A program made the position numbers and the translations under genes. Below, one piece after another: positions 8,706-17,806 of a stretch of 64,000 nucleotides of DNA. The DNA comes from Methylobacterium sp. SyP6R (GTDB taxonomy: Bacteria > Pseudomonadota > Alphaproteobacteria > Rhizobiales > Beijerinckiaceae), in assembly GCF_019216885.1 (NCBI RefSeq), contig NZ_JAAQRC020000001.1, forward strand, positions 2,170,001-2,234,000. The letters run 5' to 3'. Every line of letters starts with the position of its first letter. Positions within the stretch are counted from its first letter, which is position 1. Under the pieces are notes generated by a model, which ran no database searches, was not told the origin of the DNA, and saw only the letters and a list, made by a program, of their open reading frames with translations.

Positions 8706-9710
8706 TCAGATTACCTGCACGCGGGCGCCGACCGGGACGCGCTCGTAGAGGTCCATGACGTCCTCGTTCATCATCCGGATGCAGCCCGAGGAGACCGACT
8801 GGCCGATCGTGTGCGGCTCGTTGGTGCCGTGGATGCGGTAGAGCGACGAGCCGAGATAGAGCGCGCGGGCGCCGAGCGGGTTGGCGGGGCCGCCGGCCAT
8901 GTGGCGGGGCAGGTCGGGGCGGCGGCGCAGCATCTCGGCGGGGGGCGTCCAGTCCGGCCATTCGCGCTTGGCGCTGACCGTCTTCATTCCCGACCAGGTG
9001 AAGCCCGGCCGCCCGACGCCGATGCCGTAGCGCAGGGCCCGGCCCCCGGGCTGCACCAGGTAGAGGAAGCGCGACGGCGTATCGATCACCACGGTGCCGG
9101 GCCGCTGTCCGCCGTCATAGGCGACCTCCTGGCGCTGGAAGCGCGGATCCATCGCCCGGCCGATCCCCTCCTCCCGGGCCGCCTGGGCGGGGTCCTGCAT
9201 CGGTAGCGCCGCCTGGCGGGCACGCGGCGCCTCGAGCGGGTCGGGCTGCGAGGCGTAGGATTGAGGCTGAGCGTAGGCTTGCTGTTGAGGATAAGCCTGC
9301 GGCCGAGGCCGGGCATAGGCCTGAGACCCGTAGAGGTCCTGGGACCCATAGACCTGCGACGGCACCGGGTCGCCGGAATGCAGGGCGAGTCCGGGCGCGG
9401 CCGGCGCATAGCCGACCTGAGCGCCCGAATACCCGGCGGCCGCATATCCGGCGCTGCGGGCATAGGCAGGCCGCTGCCCGTAGACGTCGGCGGCGTAGCC
9501 GCGGCCGGTCAGGATCGTGCCGTCCGGGGCGACCGGCATCGGACGTAAGGGGCGGGCGACGGCGCCCGGGTCCTGCCCCGTCATCAGGTACTCGATGAAG
9601 CCGCCGCCATAGGCCCCGGGCGCGCTTTGTGCCAGAGCCGGACGGGCCCCGAGCATCGTCCCGAGAGCGGCCGCGATCGCCCCGGCCAGCACCATCCCGC
9701 GCACCACCAT
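8706..9710 (-). CDS. L,D-transpeptidase (YkuD domain), secreted
   Basis: Cross-links peptidoglycan (3-3 bonds) or anchors outer-membrane proteins in the periplasm. An N-terminal signal peptide ends near ARPALAQ. Residues about 30-190 are a Tyr/Ala/Gln/Pro-rich linker with repeated YGSQ/YAQPQ-type runs. The YkuD catalytic domain fills the C-terminal 140 residues with HGTNEP and the active-site motif SSGCIRM (nucleophile near C310). Length is 334 residues. A second, differently built L,D-transpeptidase lies at 23259-24326. It stands alone, convergent with the DUF2076 gene. Confidence 0.88.
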   Translation of the reverse strand: MVVRGMVLAGAIAAALGTMLGARPALAQSAPGAYGGGFIEYLMTGQDPGAVARPLRPMPVAPDGTILTGRGYAADVYGQRPAYARSAGYAAAGYSGAQVGYAPAAPGLALHSGDPVPSQVYGSQDLYGSQAYARPRPQAYPQQQAYAQPQSYASQPDPLEAPRARQAALPMQDPAQAAREEGIGRAMDPRFQRQEVAYDGGQRPGTVVIDTPSRFLYLVQPGGRALRYGIGVGRPGFTWSGMKTVSAKREWPDWTPPAEMLRRRPDLPRHMAGGPANPLGARALYLGSSLYRIHGTNEPHTIGQSVSSGCIRMMNEDVMDLYERVPVGARVQVI

Positions 9711-9979
9711 CGTACCCGTCCTCGAAGCCCGGCCGAGCCGCCGGCGATGGCATGAGGAGAGCAGGGCCCAGAGACCGGACGGTGAACGAACGTGGTGAGC
9801 GCTTCGCTAAATCCTTGCGGCGAATCATTAATTCGGCCGCATCGTGAATCCTTCGTCACCGCGGTCGCGCGCTTCGCGCGGCATTCAGCAAATCGCAATC
9901 AATCTTCGCGAGATTGGCCCGTGTGGGCCGTGCGACGCGGCCGCGGTTGCAGGCTCTCGTTGCAGGCTCTCTCGGACCC

Positions 9980-10699
9980 ATGAAGAACAAGCGCTTCCGC
10001 ATCGAGGACAGTCTCGGCGTTTCCTATGCTTCCACCGAGGCGGCCCCGCCGCCGGCCTCGGCCAACGACGACCGGATCTCCGAGATCCTGGCGACGGTCA
10101 ACGAGTTGAAGCGGCTGACCCAGAGCACCACCGGCGACGTGATCGATGCCTGCCGGCGCGAGATGGCCGAAATCTACGGCATGCGCACCGAGCTCGACGT
10201 GATGAAGGCCGCGATCGGCCGGACCAAGCACGAGATCGCGGTGCTGCACCGGCAGGATTTCGACGGCAAGGGCGTGCGACGGGCGGCCGGCGAGCTGGAT
10301 GCCGTGGTCGACGCCACCGAGCGGGCGACCACCACCATCCTGGCCGCCGTCGAGGACATCGAGACCCACGCCTCGGTGCTGCGCTCGACCGGCGGGCTGA
10401 AGGACCAATCCGACGTCGACGCGATCCTCGACCGCACCGTGGTGCTCTACGAGGCCTGCAACTTTCAGGACCTGACCGGCCAGCGCATCAGCAAGATCGT
10501 CAGCGTGCTGAAGTTCGTCGAGGACCACATCGACCGGATGATCGACGCCTGGGGCGGGCTCGACGCGTTCAAGGATCTGATGGGCGAGAGCGCCGGCGGC
10601 GTCAGCATCGACGACGAGAGCAGCCTGCTCAACGGACCGAAGCTCGACGAGGATCCGGGCCACGTCGACCAGACCGACATCGACGCGCTGTTCGACTGA
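9980..10699 (+). CDS. cheZ: CheZ-type chemotaxis phosphatase
   Basis: CheZ speeds dephosphorylation of CheY~P to end the motor signal. This 239-residue helical protein carries the CheZ signature NFQDLTGQRI at 161-170, so D164 and Q168 align with the catalytic D143 and Q147 of E. coli CheZ. Near the end it has SLLNGPKLDED and then QTDIDALFD, matching the SLLNGP segment and CheY-binding tail of CheZ; the tail also resembles the CheY-binding N-terminus of FliM. The ATG at 9980 gives the natural start, although its ribosome site is weak. No che operon is nearby, so it is a lone chemotaxis gene. Confidence 0.85.
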   Translation: MKNKRFRIEDSLGVSYASTEAAPPPASANDDRISEILATVNELKRLTQSTTGDVIDACRREMAEIYGMRTELDVMKAAIGRTKHEIAVLHRQDFDGKGVRRAAGELDAVVDATERATTTILAAVEDIETHASVLRSTGGLKDQSDVDAILDRTVVLYEACNFQDLTGQRISKIVSVLKFVEDHIDRMIDAWGGLDAFKDLMGESAGGVSIDDESSLLNGPKLDEDPGHVDQTDIDALFD

Positions 10700-10793
10700 C
10701 GGGCGAGATCTTCTCCGATCCACGACCTGATCTTGAAAGTTTGCCTGAGAGATTGCGCCGATCGATCCGACGCACAGTCCGACATCTCTCGAC

Positions 10794-10833
10794 GTCATCC
10801 CGGGGCTCGTCGAAGACGAGAACCCGGGATGAC
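10794..10833. repeat. Perfect long hairpin between convergent genes
   Basis: Outer arms GTCATCCCGGG (10794-10804) and 10823-10833 pair perfectly, and an inner pair CTCGTC/GACGAG closes on a GAA loop. It sits between the converging cheZ and GT61 genes. It could act as a bidirectional terminator or be a dispersed palindromic element; there is no T run. Confidence 0.55.
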
Positions 10834-10903
10834 ATTGAGGGTTTCAATGCGGTTGGCCAGATCAAACGGACTCTGAGGTCATGGGCGGGAAGATGCGTGG
10901 AAT

Positions 10904-12016
10904 CTAGACGGGTCCACGCCCGACCATCCGCCCAAGCCGCCCCCACGCCGCCGACAATACCCCCTGGCCCAAGGCCGGCGCGGCCGCCCTCCGCTCCATG
11001 CGCCGCAACAGGCCCTCGGCGACCGTCCTCGGGTCGGCCAGCGCCTGCTGGCTTCCGAAGGAGTGGCCGGGCCCCGTCTCCGCCGTGCCCGGCTGGTGGA
11101 GGTAGGACACCGCATTGCCGCACAGGGCGTCGACGAGCAGGAAGGTCGGGTTGATCGCCGGCCCGGGGCTCAGCGCCACCACCCGGCGGCCGGGCGGGGC
11201 GAAGAGCGCGGTGTGCAGGGCCGAGCCGAGGGAGCCGGCGACCACGCGCCGCCGCGCGAACAGCCGGACCTGATCCGAGAAGCTCATGGCCTCCGGGTGC
11301 AGGATCTCGACGCCCTCCCGCGCCAGGATCTCGGTCACCGCCGCCTCGTTGGTGAACCGGCGCACCCCGCCCGCGAGCCGCGTCTTGGCGAGGTAGGCCG
11401 GCCGGTCCTCGGCATCGACCTCCTCCGGGGCGTAGCAGCCGGCCCCGATCGCCAGGCACAGGTCGCGAAACACCGTGTGGGCGAAGGCCTCTTCCTGGAA
11501 GGAAGGGGCCGGCACGATGGCGCGGCGCAGCCGCATCGGCGCGTCGAAGGCGTGGATGTCGCGCACCGTGAGACCGAGCCGCATCAGGATGTCGATGGCG
11601 AAGCGGTAAGGCTGCCAGAGGCTTTCTTGCGTCGGGGCGTAGCACAGGATCGGCGCTCGCGACCGCGCCCGCAGGAGCGGCCAGAACCGCGGCAGGGTGG
11701 TGACCAGGAAATGCCCGTAATGCAGATGGGCACCGCCGAGGAACAGGTAGGTCTCCTCCGGCGCCTCGGGCACGCTCGCGGGCAGGCCGGCCGCCCATTC
11801 CTCCGGCCAGTCGGTGCGCTGCCAGGACGGCGTGGTGCCGGTGCCGCGGAGATCCACGCTTTCGGGCACGAAGCGGCGCGCGGCATCGAACAAGGCCGAG
11901 GGCTGGCCCCGCGCCTCGCTGTGCGGCAGGTAGAGGACGTTCTCGATCACCCGCACGGCCGGCAGGTCGTGCCGGAGCGGGCGGGGTCGGGGCGTCCGGC
12001 AGGCGCGGAGCGTCAT
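10904..12016 (-). CDS. Glycosyltransferase family 61 (DUF563) protein
   Basis: Predicted cytoplasmic glycosyltransferase of 370 residues. The GT61 pattern is seen in [21 protein letters not shown] (about residues 90-111), in the central CYAPTQ segment, and in the C-terminal block [24 protein letters not shown], where the GSALH core is the most conserved part of bacterial members. Substrate cannot be read; in related bacteria the family decorates surface polysaccharides. It stands alone, with no other sugar or polysaccharide genes near it. Confidence 0.78.
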   Translation of the reverse strand: MTLRACRTPRPRPLRHDLPAVRVIENVLYLPHSEARGQPSALFDAARRFVPESVDLRGTGTTPSWQRTDWPEEWAAGLPASVPEAPEETYLFLGGAHLHYGHFLVTTLPRFWPLLRARSRAPILCYAPTQESLWQPYRFAIDILMRLGLTVRDIHAFDAPMRLRRAIVPAPSFQEEAFAHTVFRDLCLAIGAGCYAPEEVDAEDRPAYLAKTRLAGGVRRFTNEAAVTEILAREGVEILHPEAMSFSDQVRLFARRRVVAGSLGSALHTALFAPPGRRVVALSPGPAINPTFLLVDALCGNAVSYLHQPGTAETGPGHSFGSQQALADPRTVAEGLLRRMERRAAAPALGQGVLSAAWGRLGRMVGRGPV

Positions 12017-12135
12017 GCGGCGAGCGGGGTCAAGCGGCGGATCCTCGGCGCGGGCAAGGGACTTCTTCCAAGGATGGCCTTTTAGCGCCCAGGCACGGTC
12101 TTTCCAGCGGGGGTCAGGCCGCCTACATCGCCAGC

Positions 12136-14187
12136 ATGAGCCGACAGCCTGGGAACGACGTGCCGCCCGACGCCCTCGACACGATCGAGGACGACGACGA
12201 GGCAGTGGACGCCCTCGACGCCTCGCCCGAGATCGACTTCGACCTCGATGCCGGCGCGGGCGCGATCCAGGCCGGCACGGCGGTGATCCGCCGGTTCTGG
12301 ACCACGCTCCCGACCTCGCCGGGCGTCTACCGGATGTTCGACGCCAAGGGCGACGTGCTCTACGTCGGCAAGGCCAAGAACCTGAAGAACCGGGTCGGCT
12401 CCTATGCGCGGGGCCAGGCGCATACCAACCGCATCGCCCGGATGATCGCCGAGACGGCCTCGATGGAGTTCGTCACCACGGCGACCGAGACCGAGGCGCT
12501 GCTGCTGGAAGCCAACCTCATCAAGCAGCTGAAGCCCCGCTTCAACGTGCTGATGCGGGACGACAAGTCCCTGCCCTACATCCTGCTGACCGCCGATTCC
12601 GACGCGCCCCAGCTCGTCAAGCATCGCGGCGCCCGGCGCCGGGCCGGGCATTATTACGGCCCCTTCGCCAGCGTCTGGGCGGTGAACCGTACGGTCAACG
12701 CGCTTCAGCGCGCCTTTCTCTTGCGCTCCTGCTCGGACAGCTACTTCGAGAATCGCACGCGGCCGTGCCTGCTCTACCAGATCAAGCGCTGCTCGGGCCC
12801 CTGCACCAAGGAGATCTCGGTCGAGGATTATGCCGGCCTCGCCGCGGAGGCGCGGGGCTTTCTTTCGGGCAAGTCCAACGCGATCAAGGAGCGGATGGCC
12901 GCCGAGATGCAGGCCGCGTCCGAGGCCTGGGAGTTCGAGAAGGCGGCGCGCTACCGCGACCGCATCGCCGCGCTCGCCGCCATCCAGGGCGTGCAGGGCG
13001 TGAACACGCAAGGCATCGAGGAGGCCGACGTCTTCGCCCTCGACGAGCAGGCCGGCCAGTTCTGCATCGAGGTGTTCTTCTTCCGCAACTGGCAGAACTG
13101 GGGCAACCGGGCCTACTTCCCGAAGGCCGACCGCAGCATGAGCCCGGCCGAGGTGCTGGCCTCGTTCGTGGCCCAGTTCTACGACGACAAGCCGGCGCCC
13201 CGGCTGGTTCTGGTCTCGCACGAGATCGAGGATGCGGAGCTTCTGGCCGCCGCCCTGTCGACGAAGAGCGAGAACCGGGTCGAGATCCATTGCCCGAAGC
13301 GCGCCGAGCGCAAGAACCTCGTCGAGTATGCCGCCCGCAACGCCCGCGAGGCGTTGGCCCGGCGCCTCGCCGACACCGCCTCGCAGGGCAAGCTGCTGGC
13401 GGCTTTAGGCACGTCGTTCAACCTCGCGTCGGCGCCGCGGCGCATCGAGGTCTACGACAACTCGCACATCATGGGGACGAACGCCGTCGGGGCGATGATC
13501 GTCGCCGGTCCCACCGGCTTCATGAAGACGCACTACCGGACCTTCACCATCAAGTCCGAGGAGGTGAAGCCCGGCGACGATTACGGCATGATGCGCGAGG
13601 TGCTGCAACGGCGCTTCAGCCGGCTGGTGAAGGAGCATCCGCGCAACCCGGCCGAGGCCGATCGCGCCGCCGCCGCGGGCGGGGCCGCGGAGCCGGAAAC
13701 CGCGCCCGATCCGGCCGATTCGGACGCCTTCCCGGCCTGGCCCGATCTCGTGCTGGTCGATGGCGGCCGCGGCCAGCTCGAGGCGGCGCGCAAGGCCCTC
13801 GACGAGGTCGGGGTGACCGACGTGCCGCTGGTCGGCATCGCCAAGGGGCGCGACCGCGATGCCGGGCGCGAGACCTTCTTCGTGCCCGGCCAAGCGCCGT
13901 TCCGCCTGCCGCCGCGGGACCCGACGCTCTACTTCGTCCAGCGCCTGCGCGACGAGGCCCACCGCTTCGCCATCGGGGCGCACCGGGCCAAGCGCAAGCG
14001 CGAGATGGTGAAGAACCCCCTCGACGAGATTCCCGGCATCGGGCCGACGCGCAAGCGCGCACTCCTGCACCATTTCGGGACGGTGAAGGCGATCCAGCGC
14101 GCCGCGCTCGAGGATCTCGCCAGGACGCCGGGGGTGAACGCCGCGACGGCCCGCGCCGTCTACGACTTTTTTCATGCGGATGCGTGA
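12136..14187 (+). CDS. uvrC: UvrABC system protein C
   Basis: Makes both incisions in nucleotide excision repair. GIY-YIG nuclease (about residues 60-137, GVYRM at 63 and [12 protein letters not shown] from 76) for the 3' cut; UVR motif (IKERM...[13 protein letters not shown], near 255-290) for UvrB contact; RNase H-like domain with YDNSHIMG and LVDGGRGQL for the 5' cut; helix-hairpin-helix pair at the C-terminus ([13 protein letters not shown]). An acidic N-terminal extension of about 47 residues precedes the GIY-YIG domain. I see no LexA box in front. pgsA and moaD follow closely, an arrangement often conserved in Hyphomicrobiales. Confidence 0.97.
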   Translation: MSRQPGNDVPPDALDTIEDDDEAVDALDASPEIDFDLDAGAGAIQAGTAVIRRFWTTLPTSPGVYRMFDAKGDVLYVGKAKNLKNRVGSYARGQAHTNRIARMIAETASMEFVTTATETEALLLEANLIKQLKPRFNVLMRDDKSLPYILLTADSDAPQLVKHRGARRRAGHYYGPFASVWAVNRTVNALQRAFLLRSCSDSYFENRTRPCLLYQIKRCSGPCTKEISVEDYAGLAAEARGFLSGKSNAIKERMAAEMQAASEAWEFEKAARYRDRIAALAAIQGVQGVNTQGIEEADVFALDEQAGQFCIEVFFFRNWQNWGNRAYFPKADRSMSPAEVLASFVAQFYDDKPAPRLVLVSHEIEDAELLAAALSTKSENRVEIHCPKRAERKNLVEYAARNAREALARRLADTASQGKLLAALGTSFNLASAPRRIEVYDNSHIMGTNAVGAMIVAGPTGFMKTHYRTFTIKSEEVKPGDDYGMMREVLQRRFSRLVKEHPRNPAEADRAAAAGGAAEPETAPDPADSDAFPAWPDLVLVDGGRGQLEAARKALDEVGVTDVPLVGIAKGRDRDAGRETFFVPGQAPFRLPPRDPTLYFVQRLRDEAHRFAIGAHRAKRKREMVKNPLDEIPGIGPTRKRALLHHFGTVKAIQRAALEDLARTPGVNAATARAVYDFFHADA

Positions 14188-14201
14188 GTTGGAGGCGATG
14201 C

Positions 14202-14867
14202 GTGAGCCTTGAGTCGGAGTCCAGCTCTGTTGACGCCCCCTCCCCCCGCGTGGTTTCACCGATGGCGATGAATGTGGCCGTGCCCCGACGCCGCTCGACG
14301 GCTCTGAACCTCGCCAACCTCCTGACCTACGGCCGCCTGGTCGCGGTCCCGGTGGTGGTCGCGCTGCTGTTCTGGCCCCAGGACGACACCGCCCGCTGGA
14401 TCGCCGTCGCGGTCTTCGTCGCGGCCGCGATCACCGACTATCTCGACGGCTACGTCGCCCGCACCTATTCCCAGAGTTCGGCACTCGGGCGGATGCTCGA
14501 TCCGATTGCCGACAAGCTGCTGGTCGCCGCGAGCCTCCTGATGCTCTGTGCCGACGGGACGATCCGCGGCTGGTCGCTGTGGGCCGCGATCGTGATCCTG
14601 TGCCGCGAGATCCTGGTCTCGGGCCTGCGCGAGTACCTGGCCGAGCTCAAGGTCGGCGTGCCGGTGAGCCGGGTCGCCAAGTGGAAGACCGCGGTGCAGC
14701 TCGTGGCCCTCGGCGTGCTGATCGCCGGCCCGGCCGGCGAGCGGGTGCTGCCCGGCAACGGCACGGTGGGCCTCGTGCTGCTGTGGCTCGCCGCGGCGCT
14801 GACGCTCTATACCGGCTACGACTACATGCGCTCCGGCATCCGCCACGTCATCGACGACGAGAGATGA
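14202..14867 (+). CDS. pgsA: CDP-diacylglycerol-glycerol-3-phosphate 3-phosphatidyltransferase
   Basis: First committed step of phosphatidylglycerol synthesis in the inner membrane. The CDP-alcohol phosphotransferase motif DG-x2-AR-x8-G-x3-D-x3-D is seen as DYLDGYVARTYSQSSALGRM followed by LDPIADK. Four to six membrane helices. GTG at 14202 has GGAGG six bases upstream and gives 221 residues; ATG at 14262 (201 residues) begins nearer the family's usual start but has no ribosome site. It follows uvrC by 14 bases and overlaps moaD by an ATGA junction. Confidence 0.93.
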   Translation: MSLESESSSVDAPSPRVVSPMAMNVAVPRRRSTALNLANLLTYGRLVAVPVVVALLFWPQDDTARWIAVAVFVAAAITDYLDGYVARTYSQSSALGRMLDPIADKLLVAASLLMLCADGTIRGWSLWAAIVILCREILVSGLREYLAELKVGVPVSRVAKWKTAVQLVALGVLIAGPAGERVLPGNGTVGLVLLWLAAALTLYTGYDYMRSGIRHVIDDER

Positions 14868-15130
14868 GCGGTTTTCCCATGAAGCTCGTCTATTTCGCCT
14901 GGGTCCGCGAGCGGATCGGCCGCCCGGAGGAAACCCTCGATCTGCCGCCGGAGTTAGCCACGGTCGCCGACCTCGTCGCCTGGCTCAAGAGCCGGGGCGA
15001 GGAATACGCCTACGCCTTCGAGACCGAGGGCGTGGTCCGTGCCGCAATCGACCGGGTCCACGCCAAGCCCGAGACGCCGCTCGCCGGGGCGAGCGAGGTG
15101 GCGTTCTTCCCGCCGATGACCGGGGGGTGA
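14864..15130 (+). CDS. moaD: Molybdopterin synthase small subunit
   Basis: Ubiquitin-like sulfur carrier that donates sulfur to cyclic pyranopterin in molybdenum cofactor synthesis. The C-terminus ends in the required Gly-Gly (FFPPMTGG). It is 88 residues from the ATG that overlaps the pgsA stop (ATGA, translational coupling), or 83 from ATG 14879. Its partner MoaE, often the next gene in this neighbourhood, is not here: a hairpin repeat follows instead. The window holds one molybdoenzyme that would need the cofactor, MsrP at 45636. Confidence 0.9.
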   Translation: MSGFPMKLVYFAWVRERIGRPEETLDLPPELATVADLVAWLKSRGEEYAYAFETEGVVRAAIDRVHAKPETPLAGASEVAFFPPMTGG

Positions 15131-15169
15131 GGCGGGCTCTTTCTGTTCTCGGAAAATCCAGACCTACGA

Positions 15170-15308
15170 CCTCATCCTGAGGTGTTGGCCCATCGAAAAT
15201 GGCTGACCTCGAAGGAGGGCTCAAGGGATCGCAGTGGCATCTGGAGCCCTCCTTCGAGGCTCCCTTCGGTCGCATGCGATCTTCGATCGCCAGCACCTCA
15301 GGATGAGG
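15170..15308. repeat. Long hairpin repeat type A, copy 1
   Basis: 139-base element bounded by CCTCATCCTGAGGTG and its reverse complement CACCTCAGGATGAGG, with inner arms CCTCGAAGGAGGGCTC and GAGCCCTCCTTCGAGG. The middle of the left arm has diverged. Other copies: 35569-35687 and 52919-53027. Lies between moaD and the DUF3616 gene. Confidence 0.8.
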
Positions 15309-15379
15309 TCGCGGGTGGGAGATCGAAAGGACCGCTGGATTACGCCTCGCTCGTCGAACCGGCCTTGAGAGGTGCCCGA

Positions 15380-16426
15380 ATGCCCCGCCCCCTGCCGCTC
15401 CTCGCGATCCTGGTCTCGTCGCTCGCCGCCTCCGCCGCCTCCGCCGAGCCGGTGACGATCGGCCCGCTGCTGGAGCATCGCGGGATCTGCGAGGCCTCGG
15501 GCGCGGTCGCCTATCCGCGCGGCAGCATCAGTGACAGGTTCCTGGTGGTCGATGACGGATCGACCGTGGTGGGTCTCTACCGGGCTGGGGTCGGCGGCGG
15601 CGCGCTGCCGCTCGGCGGCGCCGATATTGCGGGCGCGCTCGCCCTCTCCCCGGACGACCGCAAGGCCGACCTCGAATCCGCGACCTGGCTCGGGCCCGAC
15701 CTCTACCTGCTCGGCTCGCACAGCCGCCGGCATGGCGGAAAGCAGAGCCCGGGCCGCGGCCGCCTCGCGGCCTTCACGGTCACGGAATCGGGCGGCGTGC
15801 CCAGCCTCGTACAGAGGGGCCACGCGGTCAAAGGCCTGCTGCCGGCCTTCGCCGCCCTGTCGCCCCTGTTCGCGTCGCGGATCGGCCTCGACGTGCCGGC
15901 CCGGGACGATCTCGATCCCAAGCGCAAGGGCTTCAACATCGAGGGGATGGCGCCGCGCCCGGACGGCACGTCGCTCTGGCTCGGCCTGCGCAACCCGCTC
16001 GACACCGACGCGAACGCCCTGCTGGTCCCGCTGGAGAACCCGGCCGAGGCGATCAGTGGCGCCGCCCCGCGCCTCGGCACGCCGGTCGCCCTCGACCTGA
16101 AGGGCCGCGGCATCCGCGACCTCGCCATCGTGCCGGAGACCAAGGCCTACCTGATCCTCGCGGGCGGCGCGGGCGGCGGCGGCGAGCCGTTCGACCTCTA
16201 CCGCTGGTCGGGCAAGCCGGCCGACAAACCCGTCCGGGTCGAGGGCGCCGCGGCGGCCTTCGCGACGATCCCCGACTTCCAGCCCGAGGCGCTGGTGGTC
16301 TCCCCGGCCGGCGACCGGGTCCAGGTGCTGAGCGACGACGGCGAGGCGCTCGGCTCCGACGGCAAGCCGTGCGAGGAGTCGAAGGACGGCAAGCGGTTCC
16401 GAAGCCTGACCCTCGACCTGCGGTGA
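15380..16426 (+). CDS. DUF3616 domain secreted protein
   Basis: 348 residues with a signal peptide ending near SAASAEP. The mature part has alternating short strands with phrases typical of beta-propeller folds (FNIEGMAPRPDGTSLWLGLRNP, DFQPEALVVSPAGDRVQVLSDDG), as in DUF3616 and esterase-like/phytase-like propellers. The FNIEGMA and QPEAL segments are the most recognisable. No catalytic residues can be assigned. The ATG follows GAGAGGTG. It converges with znuA, with nine bases between the stop codons. Confidence 0.7.
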   Translation: MPRPLPLLAILVSSLAASAASAEPVTIGPLLEHRGICEASGAVAYPRGSISDRFLVVDDGSTVVGLYRAGVGGGALPLGGADIAGALALSPDDRKADLESATWLGPDLYLLGSHSRRHGGKQSPGRGRLAAFTVTESGGVPSLVQRGHAVKGLLPAFAALSPLFASRIGLDVPARDDLDPKRKGFNIEGMAPRPDGTSLWLGLRNPLDTDANALLVPLENPAEAISGAAPRLGTPVALDLKGRGIRDLAIVPETKAYLILAGGAGGGGEPFDLYRWSGKPADKPVRVEGAAAAFATIPDFQPEALVVSPAGDRVQVLSDDGEALGSDGKPCEESKDGKRFRSLTLDLR

Positions 16427-16435
16427 GGCGCCGCC

Positions 16436-17380
16436 TCAACCGCTGAGCGCCGCCGCGAACTCCTTCACGTTGTGGTGCATCATCTCGAGATAGGTCGGGG
16501 CCGGCCCGTTGGGCTCCGACAGGGCGTCGGAGAAGACCCGGCCTCCGGCCTTGGCGCCGCTCTCGCGGGCGATCTGCTGCATCAGCCGCGGATCCGAGAC
16601 GTTCTCGAGGAAGACCGCCGGGATCTTGTCGCGGCGGACCTGCCGGACGATCGCCGCGACGTCGCGGGCGGTGGCCTCGCTCTGGCTCGACACGCCCTGC
16701 GGCGCGAGGAACCGCATGCCGTAGGCACGCGCGAAATACCCGAAGGCGTCATGGGTGGTGACGATGCGCCGGCGCGCCTCCGGGATGCCGGCGAGCGCCG
16801 TGCGCACCTCCCCGTCGAGGGCGTCGAGCTTCGCCAGATAGGCGGTCGCATTGGCCTGGTAGGCCGCCTTGCCCTCGGGATCGACGCTCGCCAGGCCGTC
16901 GCGGATATTGGCGACGTAGGTCTTGGTGTTGGCGACGTTCTGCCAGGCATGCGGATCGACGGCGTGGTCGTGACCGTGGCCGTCATCCGCCTCCTCGATC
17001 GGGACGATGCCCTTCGAGGCGACGACGACCTTGGCCTTGGTGCCGGAGGCCTTGATCAGCCGGTCGATCCAGCCCTCGAAGCCGAGGCCGTTGACGACGA
17101 CGAGGCGCGAAGCCGCCACCGCCTGCGCGTCGGCCGGGGCCGGCACGAAGCTGTGCGCGTCGCCGTTCGGCCCGACCAGGGTCGAGACGGCGACCCGGTC
17201 GCCTCCGACCTGCCGCACGAGGTCGCCGAGGATCGAGAAGGTCGCCACCACCCGGACGGGCTCTTGCCGGAGGGGCTCTTGCCGGAGGGGCTCTTGCCGG
17301 ACGGGCTCTTGCGCCCGCGCCGGCGCAGTCCATGCCAGGCCCAAAGCCACCAGCAGCATCCCGATCCCCAGCCTGCCCAT
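16436..17380 (-). CDS. znuA: Zinc/manganese ABC transporter substrate-binding protein
   Basis: Periplasmic metal-binding protein of the A-I cluster family. Signal peptide ends near APARAQ. Then come four pentapeptides (QEPVR, QEPLR, QEPLR, QEPVR) encoded by 15-base tandem repeats, then the mature fold VVATFSILGDLV. Metal ligands: His in GDAHSF, the His-rich loop DDGHGHDHAVDPHAW, and His in TTHDAFGYF. The His-rich loop favours zinc over manganese. The permease and ATPase genes (znuB, znuC) are absent. A 17-base dyad resembling a Fur-family operator lies 55 bases upstream. Confidence 0.88.
   Translation of the reverse strand: MGRLGIGMLLVALGLAWTAPARAQEPVRQEPLRQEPLRQEPVRVVATFSILGDLVRQVGGDRVAVSTLVGPNGDAHSFVPAPADAQAVAASRLVVVNGLGFEGWIDRLIKASGTKAKVVVASKGIVPIEEADDGHGHDHAVDPHAWQNVANTKTYVANIRDGLASVDPEGKAAYQANATAYLAKLDALDGEVRTALAGIPEARRRIVTTHDAFGYFARAYGMRFLAPQGVSSQSEATARDVAAIVRQVRRDKIPAVFLENVSDPRLMQQIARESGAKAGGRVFSDALSEPNGPAPTYLEMMHHNVKEFAAALSG
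17252..17311. repeat. 15-base tandem repeat (4 units) inside znuA
   Basis: Units CCGGACGGGCTCTTG / CCGGAGGGGCTCTTG in order 1-2-2-1 encode four QEP(V/L)R pentapeptides just after the signal peptide. The length is in frame, so copy number could change without breaking the gene. Confidence 0.9.
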
Positions 17381-17434
17381 CGCGAAAAACTCCCGGCTCG
17401 ACGATGCGCCTCACCTAGGCTCGCACGAGAGAGA

Positions 17435-17451
17435 ATGCAACATTGTTACAT
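17435..17451 (-). promoter_or_regulatory. Candidate Zur operator upstream of znuA
   Basis: ATGCAACA-T-TGTTACAT is an 8-1-8 inverted repeat with one mismatch, set in GC-rich DNA 55 bases before the znuA start. AT-rich dyads of this size and core are bound by Fur-family regulators such as Zur. Assignment to Zur follows from the downstream gene and is an inference. Confidence 0.5.
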
Positions 17452-17806
17452 GGCATGGGGCCGGGACTCTGCCGCGGGGTGGACCTGGGTCGACGACGGG
17501 CCCGGAGGCTGAGTCCAGGGTCGCGGCCGTCACGCCGTTCTTGCCGCTCCCGCTCGGACGGCGTCACCGGCGGGCTGGACTCTCCTGCGCGAGCGGGATG
17601 CCCCGGCCCGCTGCCCGTCTCTCCTCGGTCTGCCGGCCCCGCTTCGGCACGAAGCGGATCGACGAAAAGCAGAGGCACAGGTTCTCCCCTCTCCGGTGTG
17701 GCAGAAGGGACGCCCGCGCTTTGCCTGTTTCCGTCGATTTTTTCGTTAGGTGTTCCTTAACCACGACCCGCGATGGTTCGCTCACATGAACATCGAGGAG
17801 ATCGGG
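17452..17806. other. Gene-free stretch upstream of the DUF2934 gene
   Basis: About 355 bases. The last 90 hold an AT-rich patch (around 17736-17760, TTTTTTCGTTAGGTGTTCC) likely to carry the promoter of the next gene. Nothing else recognisable; frames through it lack coding features. Confidence 0.35.

Noticed and set aside
9620..10699. A longer CheZ start at GTG 9914
   Set aside because: The added 22 residues have no counterpart and the ATG at 9980 opens a protein that matches from MKNKRF onward.
12015..14867. A 950-codon open frame overlapping uvrC and running into pgsA
   Set aside because: It is the +1 frame across uvrC, rich in Arg/Pro/Gly as expected of a shadow frame in GC-rich DNA; only its end (pgsA) is coding.
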